This document shows positions 25,869-38,384 of a DNA stretch of 64,000 nucleotides, one piece after another. How positions within the stretch are numbered: the stretch's first letter is position 1; every line of letters begins with the position of its first letter. This stretch comes from Bacillota bacterium (GTDB taxonomy: Bacteria > Bacillota > Clostridia > Oscillospirales > Acutalibacteraceae), in contig JAETSA010000009.1 of NCBI GenBank assembly GCA_021769885.1, positions 79,532 through 143,531 of the forward strand, given 5' to 3'. Both the position numbers and the translations under genes were made by a program. The notes under the pieces are model-generated. The model saw nothing but the letters and a program-made list of their open reading frames with translations, did no database searches and was not told where the DNA came from.

Positions 25869-28454
25869 TTATTCTTCCGTGCTCTCCGTTGTATCCGTAT
25901 TCTCTGCGGCGGTTGTTTGTGCCGCGCTGTCGGCGACATCTTCTTGCGCCGTATCCTCTGCCGCGTCCTCCGCCGTCTCCGCTTTTTCCTCTTCTTTCGG
26001 GGTGACGGAAAGGGTCATCACCTTTTCGCCCTCGGAAATGCGCATCACGCGCACGCCCTTGGACGGACGTGCAAACTCGCTGATGTCGCTTGCCGAAATG
26101 CGGATAATTACGCCGTCGGACGCAATCAGGATGACGTCCTCCTCCTCGGAAACCATCGTAATCGCAGCAACGTCGCCGTACTGCTTGGTATGGTAGTTAA
26201 TCAAGCCCTTGCCGCCGCGCGACTGCACGCGGTAATTGGATACATCCGAACGTCTGCCGTAGCCGGTTTCGGAAACGGTCAGCACTTTCTTTTCAGGGTC
26301 AAGCACACACATACCCGCAACGCAGTCCCCCTCGGCGAGGGTAATCGCTTTCACGCCGCGCGCCGTTCTGCCGATAGAGCGTGCATCGTCCTCTTTGAAC
26401 GAAATGCACATACCCTTTTTCGTGGCAATCATCAGCTGCTGTTCGCCGTCGGTCAGCTTCACCCAATTTAACTCGTCGCCCTCGTCCAGATTGATGGCGG
26501 CAATGCCGTTTTTGCGAATATTTTTATATGCATCGAGCTCCGTGCGCTTGATGATACCGTTTTTCGTCAGCATACAGAGATACGCATCCTCTGTGCCGAA
26601 CTCGGGCACGCGAATCATTGCCGTGACCTTTTCTTCGGCGGTCAGCGGCAGGATATTGACAATATTCATACCCTTGCTCGAGCGGCTGCCCTCGGGAATC
26701 TCATAGCCTTTCAGACGATAGGCGCGCCCCAAGGACGTGAAGAACATAATATAATCGTGACTCGAGCAGGTAAACATCGTTTCGGCGATGTCCTCCTCGC
26801 GGCGGGTCATTCCCTTGATGCCCTTGCCGCCGCGATGCTGTGTCTGGTAGGTATCGACAGGCTGACGCTTGATATAGCCCATATTGGTCAGCGTGAACAC
26901 ACAGGTTTCCTCGGGAATCAAATCTTCAATATCGACCTCGCCGCTGACGCTGACGATTTCGGTGCGGCGTTCGTCCGCAAATTTGTCGCCGATGGCGTTC
27001 AATTCAGTCTTTACGATTTCCAGCACGCGCGCTTCCGAACCGAGAATTTCCAGGAAATCGGCAATCTTCTTTTGCAGTTCGTCGCGCTCTTCCAAAATCT
27101 TTTTGATTTCTAAGCCCGCCAGCTGACCGAGACGGTATGCCACAATCGCCGCCGCCTGTGGGTCGTCAAAGCCGAATTTTTCCATAATCGCGGCTTTCGC
27201 TTCGGGCGTGCCGCCCTTGCAGGCGCGGATGGTCGCAATGATTTCATCCACAATATCTATAGCGCGGGCAAGACCCTCTAAAATATGCTCTCTGTCCTGT
27301 GCTTTTTTGAGGTCGTATTTGGTTCTGCGGGTGATAACCTCGCACTGGAAATCCAAATACTTTTGAAGAATTTCCTTCAGCGTCAGTGTTTTCGGCTCAC
27401 CGTTTACGAGCGCAATCTGAATGATGCCGTAGGTGATTTGCAGCTGTGTATACTGGAACAAATGATTGAGCACGACCTGCGGATTCGCGTCGCGCTTCAA
27501 GTCAATGACCATCCGCATACCCTCACGGCTGGAATAGTCGTTGATGTCGGCAATGCCCTCGATGCGCTTGTCCTTGACAAGGTCTGCGATACTTTCAATC
27601 AGCCGCGCCTTGTTGACCTGATAGGGCAGCTCCGTGACAACAATCGAGAAGCGACCGCTTTTTTCGTTTTCGACAATTTCGGCACGCGCACGCAAGGTGA
27701 TTTTGCCGCGGCCTGTCGCATAAGCGGCGCGGATACCCGCACGACCCATAATAATGCCCGCCGTCGGGAAGTCAGGACCTTTGATATGCTCCATCAAATC
27801 CTCAACCGTCGCGTCGGGATTGTCAATCAGCACATTCAGTCCGTCAATGACCTCTCGCATATTGTGCGGCGGAATATTGGTCGCCATACCGACCGCGATA
27901 CCCGTAGAGCCGTTGACCAACAGATTCGGGAAGCGGGACGGCAACACGACGGGCTCTTTCAAACGGTCGTCGTAGTTGGGCATAAAATCGACGGTGTCCT
28001 TGTCGATATTCGTGAGCATTTCCATCGAGATTTTGCTCATTCTCGACTCCGTATAACGGTATGCCGCAGGCGGGTCGCCGTCCACAGAACCGAAGTTGCC
28101 GTGACCGTCCACCAGCATATAGCGCATCGAAAAGCTCTGCGCCAAACGCACCATAGCATCGTATACGGACGCATCACCGTGCGGATGGTAACGCCCCAAA
28201 ACTGAACCGACGGTATCGGCGCACTTTCTGTATGCCTTTTCGGGATACAGATTGTTTTCGAACATCGTATAAAGAATACGCCGATGCACGGGCTTTAAGC
28301 CGTCACGCACGTCGGGCAGTGCACGCGAAACGATAACCGCCATGGAATAATCCAAAAAGGATTTTCGCATCTCCTTATTGATTTCCACATTCACAATTTT
28401 TTGCTGCTCAAACGGAATGTATTCCTTTTGCGGCTCATTTTGATGTTTTTTCAT
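25869..28454 (-). CDS. gyrA: DNA gyrase subunit A
   Basis: An 861-residue gyrase A subunit. The catalytic tyrosine is in AAYRYTES (Y134), the DNA-gate motif [10 protein letters not shown] spans 90-99, and the C-terminal pinwheel carries the GyrA box [10 protein letters not shown], then an acidic/Thr-rich tail ([13 protein letters not shown]). Relative to E. coli numbering, position 83 is alanine (A95) and position 87 is aspartate (D99). AGAGGG precedes the ATG. It follows gyrB on the same strand with a RAYT gene inserted between the two. Confidence 0.97.
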   Translation of the reverse strand: MKKHQNEPQKEYIPFEQQKIVNVEINKEMRKSFLDYSMAVIVSRALPDVRDGLKPVHRRILYTMFENNLYPEKAYRKCADTVGSVLGRYHPHGDASVYDAMVRLAQSFSMRYMLVDGHGNFGSVDGDPPAAYRYTESRMSKISMEMLTNIDKDTVDFMPNYDDRLKEPVVLPSRFPNLLVNGSTGIAVGMATNIPPHNMREVIDGLNVLIDNPDATVEDLMEHIKGPDFPTAGIIMGRAGIRAAYATGRGKITLRARAEIVENEKSGRFSIVVTELPYQVNKARLIESIADLVKDKRIEGIADINDYSSREGMRMVIDLKRDANPQVVLNHLFQYTQLQITYGIIQIALVNGEPKTLTLKEILQKYLDFQCEVITRRTKYDLKKAQDREHILEGLARAIDIVDEIIATIRACKGGTPEAKAAIMEKFGFDDPQAAAIVAYRLGQLAGLEIKKILEERDELQKKIADFLEILGSEARVLEIVKTELNAIGDKFADERRTEIVSVSGEVDIEDLIPEETCVFTLTNMGYIKRQPVDTYQTQHRGGKGIKGMTRREEDIAETMFTCSSHDYIMFFTSLGRAYRLKGYEIPEGSRSSKGMNIVNILPLTAEEKVTAMIRVPEFGTEDAYLCMLTKNGIIKRTELDAYKNIRKNGIAAINLDEGDELNWVKLTDGEQQLMIATKKGMCISFKEDDARSIGRTARGVKAITLAEGDCVAGMCVLDPEKKVLTVSETGYGRRSDVSNYRVQSRGGKGLINYHTKQYGDVAAITMVSEEEDVILIASDGVIIRISASDISEFARPSKGVRVMRISEGEKVMTLSVTPKEEEKAETAEDAAEDTAQEDVADSAAQTTAAENTDTTESTEE

Positions 28455-28572
28455 AATTTGACCCTCTTTTCCGTAACCGTAAAATCCGATATACGGTGTA
28501 GATGATTTTTATCTATTTGTGATTTTTTAAATAATTTGTTTATGTTTTTAAATTATTTATTTATGGATTTGT

Positions 28573-29061
28573 TTATTTGTATTCTTTTAACGCGTTGTAT
28601 TCAATGTAGCCCTGCGCACGCAAATACTCCGTTTCGTTGCGAATAACGCGGTCGTAGAAGCCGCGTTGCCAAATATTTTCGCCGATTTCCTGATTTACAA
28701 ATCTTTTAAATACCGCGATTATGGCAGAAACCGTAGGGGGCGACGACCTCGGCGCCCCGTAGGTATCTATGGAAATCAACAAATGTAAATGATTCGGCAT
28801 CAAAATATAATTGTCAACCTTTACGGTATCATATGCCGTTTCCATAGATTGAATATATTTTTCCGCAATTTTGCCAAACGGTTTTAATCGAACCGTTTTC
28901 GGGGCGCCGAGGTCGTCGCCCCCTACGATTGTGCTTAAAATCGGTTTACGGTTTTTCACACACACCGTCACAAAATAACATCCGTTTTGGCTGTAATCGT
29001 AATTTTGCAGGCGGGTGGGTTTGCGGGTGGGGAAATTGTTTATTTTATGATTTTCTGTCAT
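28573..29061 (-). CDS. REP-associated tyrosine transposase (RAYT 1)
   Basis: A 162-residue IS200-like Y1 transposase of the REP-associated kind. Features: [20 protein letters not shown] near the N-terminus, the HUH motif in MPNHLHLLIS, and WQRGFYDRVIRNETEY carrying the candidate catalytic tyrosine. Within the reading frame are two 26-nt hairpins (28733-28758 and 28901-28926) that are exact inverted copies of each other; they encode the YGAPRSSPPT and VGGDDLGAPK loops. It sits between gyrB and gyrA, in their orientation. N- and C-termini and the AT-rich 3' flank match the broken copy at 42259. Confidence 0.9.
   Translation of the reverse strand: MTENHKINNFPTRKPTRLQNYDYSQNGCYFVTVCVKNRKPILSTIVGGDDLGAPKTVRLKPFGKIAEKYIQSMETAYDTVKVDNYILMPNHLHLLISIDTYGAPRSSPPTVSAIIAVFKRFVNQEIGENIWQRGFYDRVIRNETEYLRAQGYIEYNALKEYK
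28733..28926. repeat. Inverted REP pair inside RAYT 1
   Basis: 28733-28758 begins GTAGGGGGCGACGACC and ends CTCGGCGCCCC; 28901-28926 is its exact reverse complement. Both are in frame and lie in two surface-loop positions used by the other RAYT genes as well. Confidence 0.88.
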
Positions 29062-29147
29062 AACAAAATCCGTAAGGTTTTGCGGGCGAACACAGTTCGC
29101 CCCTACTTTTTCTCCCTCCCCGAGGGAGGCATATATGGTTTAAAATT

Positions 29148-31350
<2,203 letters not shown>

Positions 31351-31400
31351 GTTTGTGTATCGCCATTGGTTATGCGGATTTACGGGTGATTCTATGCAAA

Positions 31401-31643
31401 TCAGAGCCGTTTAAAAATCGTTGCGGTGGAAAAAGGGGAAATATATACCTTTCTGTCGTTCTTTTCGACCGTCACCAAAAAGGATTTCGGCAAATCATAT
31501 GACACGGTTTCGGAAAAGCCTGTTTTTTCCGCCTCGCTTAGATATTCGCGCGTGGCTTTGTTCACGGTGGTATTGTCCAAATCAAAAATACCGAGCAAAT
31601 CCTTTGTGCGAATCAGCTGTTCGCCGCCGATATCCAAATACAT
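31401..31643 (-). CDS. remB: Extracellular matrix regulator RemB (YaaB, DUF370)
   Basis: An 80-residue protein (MYLDIGGEQLIRTKDLLGIF, then a strand/helix pattern ending FSTATIFKRL). It matches the DUF370/RemB family found between recF and gyrB in Firmicutes; in B. subtilis RemA/RemB activate matrix genes. The ATG at 31643 overlaps the recF stop (TGATG), which supports this start over one 15 codons upstream. Confidence 0.88.
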   Translation of the reverse strand: MYLDIGGEQLIRTKDLLGIFDLDNTTVNKATREYLSEAEKTGFSETVSYDLPKSFLVTVEKNDRKVYISPFSTATIFKRL

Positions 31644-32734
31644 CAAAGCACCCTGCCTTTCTCCATATGAAAGGTGCGCCCCTCGCACAGCCGCAGGACG
31701 GTTGTCGGGTCACAGCAGGTAATAAACACCTGCCTGCCGTTGATGTGATTTAAGATATAATCCTGTCGGTTTTCGTCGAGTTCGCTCATCACGTCATCCA
31801 AAAGGATAACGGGCTCTTCCCCTGTTTGGTCGCGCAGAATGCTCGCTTCGCTCAGCTTCATTGCAAGTGCCGCCGAACGCTGCTGCCCCTGTGAACCGAA
31901 GGTACGCGCCGAAAGCGAATCAATTTGAATCTGTAAATCGTCTCGGTGCGGACCTGCTGTAGTCATTTTGTTGAATATATCGTCTCTTCGGCTGTCAAGC
32001 AGCTGCTGCTTCAACATCTCTTTGACTGCGTACGGGTCACCCTCGTAACCGCCGAAGTTACTAACATAGTTAATTTTTAACTTTTCCTTACTGTCTGACA
32101 ATCCGTCATAAATTTCAGCGGATTTTCCGCTTAAAAGATTGGTATACCAGACGCGTTCCGCTACGACCGCCGCACCGTAGGAAGAAATTTTTTCGTCCCA
32201 CACGTCCAAGGTATCAAACAGCTCGGGGTGATATTGAATATCCTTTAACAGCGCGTTTCGCTGATTTAAAGTATGATTGTATTTTGCAAGTGCCTTTGCA
32301 TACTGCGGCTTTAATTCACACAGTGCCGTATCCAAAAAGCGGCGGCGGAACAAAGGACCTTCCTTTACAAGAGAGAGATGCGAGGGTGCAAATACAACGG
32401 CATAAAATTCGCCGACTAATTCCGCAGGGGATTTCAGTGTGACGCCGTTTTTCATTGCGGTGCGTTTTTGGTCAATAAACAGATGTGCAGTTTGTTCCCG
32501 CCCTTTTGCAAAAAACGTCATTTCATTTTTGGCAAAAGGTGCGTCAAAGCCAACCATTTCACGGTCACGGCGGCAGCGAAAGCTTTTACAGCCGGTGAAC
32601 AGCCAAATGCTTTCCAGCAAGTTGGTTTTACCCTGTGCATTTTCGCCGAAAATGACGTTCACCCCGTCTGTGGGTTCAATATACGCGTTTTCAATATTCC
32701 GAAAATTCTGAATATTTAACCCTTTCACAATCAT
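31643..32734 (-). CDS. recF: DNA replication/repair protein RecF
   Basis: A 363-residue SMC-like ATPase that helps RecOR load RecA at gaps. Walker A is GENAQGKT (30-37), the ABC signature region is RTFGSQGQQRSAALAMKL, and Walker B is PVILLDDVMSELDE. The N-terminal MIVKGLNIQNFRNIE is typical. The leader contains AAGAAAGGTACGAA just before the ATG, and a 318-bp multi-hairpin element lies immediately upstream, between the S4-domain gene and recF. Confidence 0.96.
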   Translation of the reverse strand: MIVKGLNIQNFRNIENAYIEPTDGVNVIFGENAQGKTNLLESIWLFTGCKSFRCRRDREMVGFDAPFAKNEMTFFAKGREQTAHLFIDQKRTAMKNGVTLKSPAELVGEFYAVVFAPSHLSLVKEGPLFRRRFLDTALCELKPQYAKALAKYNHTLNQRNALLKDIQYHPELFDTLDVWDEKISSYGAAVVAERVWYTNLLSGKSAEIYDGLSDSKEKLKINYVSNFGGYEGDPYAVKEMLKQQLLDSRRDDIFNKMTTAGPHRDDLQIQIDSLSARTFGSQGQQRSAALAMKLSEASILRDQTGEEPVILLDDVMSELDENRQDYILNHINGRQVFITCCDPTTVLRLCEGRTFHMEKGRVL

Positions 32735-32770
32735 TTGATTCGTACCTTTCTTGTGGGATGGGGAAATTTT

Positions 32771-33088
32771 GCGCAGTTGGTTTGTACGGAATTAAAAGTT
32801 TTGGCGCGCTTTTTCAAAAGCGCGTGGGGTGACGGGGTGCGGGTCTCCGGTGGAGACCTTTGAATACGAAGTATTCAAAAGCACCGACCGAGCCGGCAGG
32901 CGAGACCAACGCCCCATGCTCGCCGTTCGCAAACGGCGAAATAATTTTTATAAGAAAAGCGCAGGAGAGGCATAAAACATTCCGGTGGAATGTTTTATGG
33001 TGGAGAACCCTCGCCGGGGGTTCTCCGAACGGCGGCACGCCGTTTTTATTTCATACCCACCGTGCTGAAACAAGAATTTTTATGTGCG
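32771..33088 (-). repeat. Multi-hairpin element, copy B (upstream of recF)
   Basis: Same order as copy A: stem gcgctttttcaaaagcgc, the nested ttgaatacgaagtattcaa module, stem tcgccgttcgcaaacggcga, stem acattccggtggaatgt, stem ggagaaccc/gggttctcc, stem acggcggcacgccgt, then the complement of GGTATGAAATAAAA. Stem differences from copies A and C are paired on both sides. Confidence 0.8.
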
Positions 33089-33290
33089 CGTAAGGACGGA
33101 CATCCTTATCCGTCCGCGGGCGAACACAGTTCGCCCCTATGAGGTTGCGCATCACCATTTCGTTTGTACAAAATCCGACCGCGCACGGGCGATTCGTGAA
33201 TCGCCCCTACAGAGTTGTGCATTGCCGTTGGGCTTGCGTAAATCCAACCGTGCTCGGGCGGACGTGGAAGTCCTCCCCTACGAGTGATTC
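33089..33290. repeat. REP hairpins between the S4-domain gene and element B
   Basis: aaggacggacatccttatccg (33092), gggcgaacacagttcgcccc (33119), gggcgattcgtgaatcgccc (33187), gggcggacgtggaagtcctcccc (33255). Units read on the minus strand. Confidence 0.78.
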
Positions 33291-33298
33291 ACAGCTAT

Positions 33299-33556
33299 TT
33301 ATGATTCTTTACAAATTAAAAACTCTTGATTTTCAAATACAAATGCATCCCCGTCGCGGAGCTTCTTTCCGCGCTGGGTGCAGATTTCACCGTTTACTTT
33401 GATCTGTTCGTCCTCAATCAGCATTTTTGCCTGCCCGCCCGTGCCAACGACACTTGCAAGCTTCAAGGCGGCGTCTAAACGAATAAACTCCGTGGTAATA
33501 TAAACTTCTTTTAAAACCTTCGGGGCAACCTTTGCCTGTATTTTTATCTTTTTCAT
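33299..33556 (-). CDS. yaaA: S4-domain RNA-binding protein (YaaA type)
   Basis: An 85-residue protein dominated by an S4 RNA-binding fold: TTEFIRLDAALKLASVVGTG, then QIKVNGEICTQRGKKLRDGD. This is the small S4 protein found between dnaN and recF in Firmicutes (B. subtilis YaaA, implicated in ribosome maturation). Its ATG overlaps the dnaN stop (ATGA). Intact. Confidence 0.9.
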   Translation of the reverse strand: MKKIKIQAKVAPKVLKEVYITTEFIRLDAALKLASVVGTGGQAKMLIEDEQIKVNGEICTQRGKKLRDGDAFVFENQEFLICKES

Positions 33557-34659
33557 TCTGTTTTCAATCTCACCGGCAGCACCAAGAACAGGAAATTTTC
33601 CCCTTCTGTGGGCGTAATTAAAATCGGCAGTATCGGACTGCTCAAACGAATAACGACCTCATCTGCATCGCAAACACGCAGCGCATCCAAAAGATAACGG
33701 TTATTAAAGCCGATTTCCATTTTATTGCCTGTCCCCTTGCAGGGCAGCTTGTCATTTGCCGTACCGAGTGCGGTGGTGCTGGAAATCTTAATCAAATCCT
33801 CGTCAAAAATGCAGCGAATCGGGCTTTTTGCGCGGTCTGTGATAATCAAAGACGTTCTTTCAATGCTGTTGATGAGCATTCTCGTGTTTACGGTGATTTC
33901 ACCCGTGACATTCCCCGAAATTGCCGCCTGATAATTCAGAAATTCGCCTTCCAGCAAACGGGAAACGATTCTGTAATTGCCGATTTCAAATACAATAAAG
34001 CGCTTGCCGACATTCATTGCGATGGTTTCTTCACTGCCGCTTGTCAGCTTGATAACCTCATTGAGCGTCTTTTTCGGTGCGACAAAGACCTTTTCTTCGC
34101 CCTCATAATCTATGTCTTCATTGCGGATTGCCAAACGGAAGCCGTCCACGGCGACTAAACGAATCTTCTTTTCGCGAATTTCAAAACGCACGCCGGTGTG
34201 TACCACCTTGACATCATTTTCCGCTGTGGCAAAAATCGTTTTGCGAATCATATCCTTTAACAGCTCGCTGTCAATCACAATCGGATACCCGCTTTCCACC
34301 GTCGGCAGCTCCGGGTATTCATCGGCGGAAATGCCAATCAGCGAAAATTCTGCGTCACCGCTCTTAATGTGGCAGACCAAGCGTGCATCCACTTCAATAC
34401 GCACGGTTTCAAACGGCAGATTTCTCAAAATATCACAAAGAATTTTTGCGTTGAGAATTACACTGCCGGGCTCTTCCACACGGGCTTCCATCGTAGTAAT
34501 GATGCCGACTTCTAAGTCATAGCCTGTGAGGGTGAGTACATTGTTCTCCGCCCGCAGAAGGATACCTTCGATTGCGGGAATCGAGGATTTTGAAGAAACT
34601 GCTCTTTGCACATTTGAACAGATCTCAGACAGCTTTTGTGTATCACAAATCACTTTCAT
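33553..34659 (-). CDS. dnaN: DNA polymerase III beta subunit (sliding clamp)
   Basis: A 368-residue clamp with the three repeated clamp domains: MKVICDTQKLSEICSNVQRA, AVDGFRLAIRNEDI in the middle domain, and a C-terminal ILPILITPTEGENFLFLVLPVRL, where clamp proteins usually end in a P-M/V-R-L motif. AAAGGA precedes the ATG. It follows dnaA but is separated from it by about 1.1 kb of repeats, much longer than usual. Confidence 0.97.
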   Translation of the reverse strand: MKVICDTQKLSEICSNVQRAVSSKSSIPAIEGILLRAENNVLTLTGYDLEVGIITTMEARVEEPGSVILNAKILCDILRNLPFETVRIEVDARLVCHIKSGDAEFSLIGISADEYPELPTVESGYPIVIDSELLKDMIRKTIFATAENDVKVVHTGVRFEIREKKIRLVAVDGFRLAIRNEDIDYEGEEKVFVAPKKTLNEVIKLTSGSEETIAMNVGKRFIVFEIGNYRIVSRLLEGEFLNYQAAISGNVTGEITVNTRMLINSIERTSLIITDRAKSPIRCIFDEDLIKISSTTALGTANDKLPCKGTGNKMEIGFNNRYLLDALRVCDADEVVIRLSSPILPILITPTEGENFLFLVLPVRLKTE

Positions 34660-34679
34660 ACAGATTTTCCTTTCAAAAA

Positions 34680-34905
34680 AATAATCATATATATTTCTTT
34701 AATAGTTTTAGGAGTAGGGGCGGCACAAATTGTTGAAAACTTCTATTTCATTTAGAGCGATAAGCTTTTCAAAACATTTTTTCCGCGTAAAAAACTTGTT
34801 GAAATCATTTTGTTTTCAACAGTCAGTTTTTGACTGTAAATCGGATGTTCAAAACTCCACTGTCGAAAATCAAAAAATGTTTAAAAGTTTCGGCGCACTT
34901 TTGTC
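34680..34905. other. AT-rich dnaN leader with TTTTCAACA-like 9-mers
   Basis: AT-rich stretch with TGTTGAAAA (34731-34739), TGTTGAAAT (34797-34805) and TTTTCAACA (34813-34821), plus TTTTCAAAA near 34766. These differ from the DnaA-box variant TTTTCCACA by one or two bases. An origin or control role is possible but unproven. Confidence 0.3.
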
Positions 34906-34907
34906 CG

Positions 34908-35227
34908 CAGTAGGTAAGAATAAAATTAAAAGTTTTGGCGCGCTTTTTCAAAAGCGCGTGGGGTGCAGGGGTGCGGGTCTCCGGCGGAGACCTTTGAATA
35001 CGAAGTATTTAAAAGCACCGACCGAGCCGGCAGGCGAGACCAACGCCCCTTGCTCGCCGTTCGCAAACGGCGAAATTCTTTTGTTTCAACGAGCACAGGA
35101 AGGTAGGTAAAATATCCCGGTGGGATATTTTACCGAAGGAAACCCTCGCCGGGGGTTTCCTTCGCGTTGCTCCGCAACGCGGGTTTAATCGTACCTGTTT
35201 TTAATAAAACAAGAATTTTATTTGCAC
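34908..35227 (-). repeat. Multi-hairpin element, copy C (upstream of dnaN)
   Basis: Third copy: stem gcgctttttcaaaagcgc, nested module (gaatacgaagtatttaaa palindrome with one mismatch), stem tcgccgttcgcaaacggcga, stem atatcccggtgggatat, stem ggaaaccc/gggtttcc, stem cgcgttgctccgcaacgcg, then the complement of GGTACGATTAAA preceded by a TTGTTTT/AAAACAG hairpin. It lies 250 bases upstream of dnaN. Confidence 0.8.
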
Positions 35228-35755
35228 GGGTGAACGAGTTCACCCTTACGAGGATTTTTGTCATTCTGAGCGTAGCGAAGAATCTCACACAGAACAATGT
35301 AAATTTAATTTGCGCGTAGGGAACAACCTCTGTGTTGTTCCGTAAACTTTATCAGACTTTGACGGGCGATTCGTGAATCGCCCCTACGATTGGTGGGCAA
35401 CCATTGGGGTTGTGCGGATTTGCAAGGACGTGCGTAGGGACGAACGAAGATTTCCCTATTAGGGAAAATGTCGCGAAGCGACAAAAGGGTAATGGCGTAG
35501 CCGTAACCTCGTCCGTCCGCGGGCGAACACAGTTCGCCCCTACGGGGTTGTGCACCGCCGTTGGATTTGCGTCGCTTTACACATCGTAGGGACAGCCCGG
35601 GCTCGCTGTCCGTTTTCGGGCGATGAATCCCTCCACCGCTGACGCGGTCCCCCCACTGACGGTGGCGGTCCCCCTTTGTCCGCTTTCGCGGACATTTCCC
35701 CCACACTGTGGGGGAATCTTCCCTTTAACAAGGGAGGCATTACAGTTCGTCCCTA
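35228..35755. repeat. REP cluster between dnaA and dnaN
   Basis: SERSEES-type repeat (35262), ggaacaacctctgtgttgttcc (35320), gggcgattcgtgaatcgccc (35364), a REP with the ttccctattagggaa/tgtcgcgaagcgaca module (35445-35515), gggcgaacacagttcgcccc (35521), gacagcccgggctcgctgtcc (35591), and a ctccaccgctgacgcggtcc family block with tgtccgctttcgcggaca and ttcccccacactgtggggga hairpins (35628-35745). Confidence 0.82.
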
Positions 35756-35768
35756 CTATAATTCCGCC

Positions 35769-37115
35769 TTACGCTTCCTGCACGTTTTTGATGATATTTT
35801 CCACCAGGGACTTAAACTCTTTGTCCTTATCCATTTTATCCGCAACGCTGTCAATCGAATGCTTTACGGTGGAGTGCGTTTTGCCGTTGAAGCTTTTGCC
35901 GATTTCCTCTAAAGACATCCCCGTCATTTCACGGATGATATACATCGCAATTTGTCGCGCGTCCTTGATGTTTTTGTCGCGCTTGTCAGAGGTGATGTTG
36001 TTCACGGAAACGCCGACGGTCAGCGCGACCTGCTCGAGGATTTTTTCCCGCACGACAGAAACGGGCTGGGTTGTGTTCATCAGTTCTTTAATGGCGTCCT
36101 TGGTGATTTCAATCGTCGGCGTCGTGCCGAGCAGCAGACAAATCGCCTGCAACTTTTTGACTGCACCCTCCAATTGCCGCACGTTGTGGCTGACCTGTTC
36201 AGCAATAAATTCCACAACATTGTTCGGAATCTGAAAAGAAATCGCATCCGCCTTGTTTTTGATGATTGCCATCCGCATTTCGAAATCGGGCGGCTGCACG
36301 TCGGCGGTCAAGCCCCATTCAAATCGGCTTTTGAGGCGTTCCGTCAGCTTCGGAATCTCGTTCGGCGGGTTATCGGACGAAAGCACGATTTGTTTTCCGT
36401 CCTCGGTCAGGGAGTTGAATGTATGGAAAAATTCCTCTTCAATGGAATTTTTGCCTGCGATAAATTGAATATCGTCCACCAAAAGCGCATCCGCCTTGCG
36501 GTATTTTTCGCGTAACTCAAAGGTGTTGGAGTTGCGGATGTGCTCAATGATGTCATTGGTGAAATTTTCACTGGTGACATAAATAATCGAAGCCTCGGGA
36601 TTTTGGCTTTTCATATAATTTTCGATTGCTTTTAAAAGATGGGTCTTGCCAAGGCCGCTTTTGCCGTAAATAAACAGCGGATTGTAGGTCTTGCCGGGAT
36701 TTTCGGCGACCTTTTTTGCGGCGGCGTAGGCATAGTTGTTGGATTTGCCGACCACGAAATTTTCAAAGCTGTTGGCGCGGTTGTTGATGACCAGCTCGTC
36801 CGGCGGGACGGCGGCGGGTGCAGAGGATGCAGCGGATACGGCGGGTGTCGGCTCGGCCGGTTTTTCAACCAAAATGATTTCCACGCTGACGGGAAATCCC
36901 AAAATGCTGAAAAAGGCCTGTTCCAAAAGCTCGTTGAATTTTTTCTCCACAATGCCGAATTTAAATTCGCTTTCAATGCCCAGCGTGACCTTTTCCCCGT
37001 CAAACTGCACAATGTACAGCGGCTCAAGCCAAAGCGAAAAAACAGCATTGGAAATGCCGCCGTCCGTTTTGATATAGGTACAAACGGCGTCCCATAATTC
37101 GGAAAGAGAGTCCAT
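35769..37115 (-). CDS. dnaA: Chromosomal replication initiator DnaA
   Basis: A 448-residue DnaA. Domain I (1-80) and a short Ala/Pro linker precede the AAA+ domain with GKSGLGKT (151-158) and LLVDDIQFI. Domain IV carries the DNA-binding signature MTGMSLEEIGKSFNGKTHST. The start was set at ATG 37115 (MDSLSELWDAV), supported by GGAGA; 23 earlier in-frame codons lack family similarity. It is the last minus-strand gene before the gene-direction switch, so it marks the origin region. Confidence 0.97.
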   Translation of the reverse strand: MDSLSELWDAVCTYIKTDGGISNAVFSLWLEPLYIVQFDGEKVTLGIESEFKFGIVEKKFNELLEQAFFSILGFPVSVEIILVEKPAEPTPAVSAASSAPAAVPPDELVINNRANSFENFVVGKSNNYAYAAAKKVAENPGKTYNPLFIYGKSGLGKTHLLKAIENYMKSQNPEASIIYVTSENFTNDIIEHIRNSNTFELREKYRKADALLVDDIQFIAGKNSIEEEFFHTFNSLTEDGKQIVLSSDNPPNEIPKLTERLKSRFEWGLTADVQPPDFEMRMAIIKNKADAISFQIPNNVVEFIAEQVSHNVRQLEGAVKKLQAICLLLGTTPTIEITKDAIKELMNTTQPVSVVREKILEQVALTVGVSVNNITSDKRDKNIKDARQIAMYIIREMTGMSLEEIGKSFNGKTHSTVKHSIDSVADKMDKDKEFKSLVENIIKNVQEA

Positions 37116-37280
37116 ATCGTGTCTCCAATCAAAAAAGTCTGTAAAAAAGCGCGCAAAATCAAAATTTTTACGTAAAAAGCCCAATTTCGGATTGCAGGGG
37201 GTTTTCGTATCCCCACCCCATTACGGGGCAAAGCGGCAATACGTGCGCGCAAAAGCGATATTTCCACATATACACTTATT

Positions 37281-37309
37281 ATATTAGCATAACCCGCGCA
37301 CTTTTTCAA
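37281..37309 (-). promoter_or_regulatory. dnaA promoter
   Basis: Minus strand: TTGAAA (37309-37304), 17-base spacer ending TGC, TAATAT (37286-37281). A DnaA-box-like TGTGGAAAT lies in the leader just downstream (about 37269-37261), which could allow autoregulation. Confidence 0.75.
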
Positions 37310-37410
37310 CTGTTTTATGAAAGTTTATATATATAATTAGTATAGGGATTTTTTACACCGAATCAGGAAAATTTTAGGAAATTTATTGAATTTTCTGAGA
37401 ATTAAAGAGA
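37310..37410. other. AT-rich tract upstream of dnaA, candidate unwinding region of oriC
   Basis: The 100 bases upstream of the dnaA promoter are very AT-rich (tttatatatataattagtat and aaattttaggaaatttattg). This is the only such tract between dnaA and guaB, where gene direction switches. A clear TTATCCACA cluster was not found, so the origin call rests on context. Confidence 0.4.
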
Positions 37411-37424
37411 AGTGATTGGATTTG

Positions 37425-38325
37425 TGTGTAGGGAACGACCTCTGTGTCGTTCCGTGGGATTCTTCGCGGGCGCGCAATGTACGCCCTTACGGGATTGTGC
37501 AAATCTGTCATTCTGCGCACGGTAGGGCGAGACCTTGCCCCCGCCGCAGGGTTTCACACAGCACAACGTAAATTTGATTTGCAAATTGTAGGGGACGCTG
37601 TTCTCGCCTGCCGGCTCGGTCGGTGCTTCTAAGCTTCGCTTAGAGGTGTCCGCCGGACACCCGCACCCTCAGCGACCCGCGGGCGAACACAGTTCGCCCC
37701 TACGAGTGCAGGGCGCGGGCTTGCTCGCGCCGTTTTCGTTTGCGCAAATTTTTTTGTCGGCTCGGGCGGGCACGGAGACCCGCCCCTACGGGTGTAGGGC
37801 GGGGGCTTGCCCCCGCCGTTGGGTTTATTCGAAATCCAATCTTGCTCGGGCGGATGAGGTTACGGCTTTGCCATTACCCTTTTGTCTGCTTCGCAGACAT
37901 TTCCCCTAATAGGGGAATCTTCATCCGCCCCTACGTAGTTTGCGCATCACCGTGGGTTTGTGCAAAAATCCAACCGTGCTCGGGCGATTCGTGAATCGCC
38001 CCTACAATTAGGGCGTTCATTCGCACATCGTAGGGACAGCCCGGGCGCGCTGTCCGTTCACGGGCAATTCGTGTTTACTCCCTCAGTCACACACTTCGTG
38101 TGTGCCAGCTCCCTCAAAGAGGGAGCGCAGACTGTAGAAAAACCTTTTTCCTCCCGTCTTCGGAGGGAGGTGGCACGCGCTTTGCGCGTGACGGAGGGAG
38201 AGAAAAGCTTGATAAACTAAGCTTTTTAACTACCCCTCAGTCGCTGACAAGGGGAGCAAAATCCACTTTTTCGACACGCTGAGCTCCCTCAAAGAGGGAG
38301 CGTTATAAGGTTTTTGGATTTTAAA
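37425..38325. repeat. REP cluster across the strand-switch region
   Basis: About 900 bases with no gene: ggaacgacctctgtgtcgttcc (37433), a REP with nested tctaagc/gcttaga module (37600-37680), gggcgaacacagttcgcccc (37680), gcgcgggcttgctcgcgcc (37711), gcgggggcttgcccccgc (37800), a REP with the three-hairpin module (37857-37928), gggcgattcgtgaatcgccc (37981), gacagcccgggcgcgctgtcc (38033). From 38070 a different ctccctc/gagggag family begins, including a 94-bp block (38187-38280) with an inverted partner at 56366. Confidence 0.82.
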
Positions 38326-38384
38326 AATAGGCAAAAACGACAAAAAGAATGTGTGAAAAAAGAGGAATTATTCTGAAATATCTA

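Noticed and set aside
27285..28205. 306-codon plus-strand frame opposite gyrA
   Set aside because: Antisense shadow of gyrA caused by codon bias; no start signal or recognisable domain.
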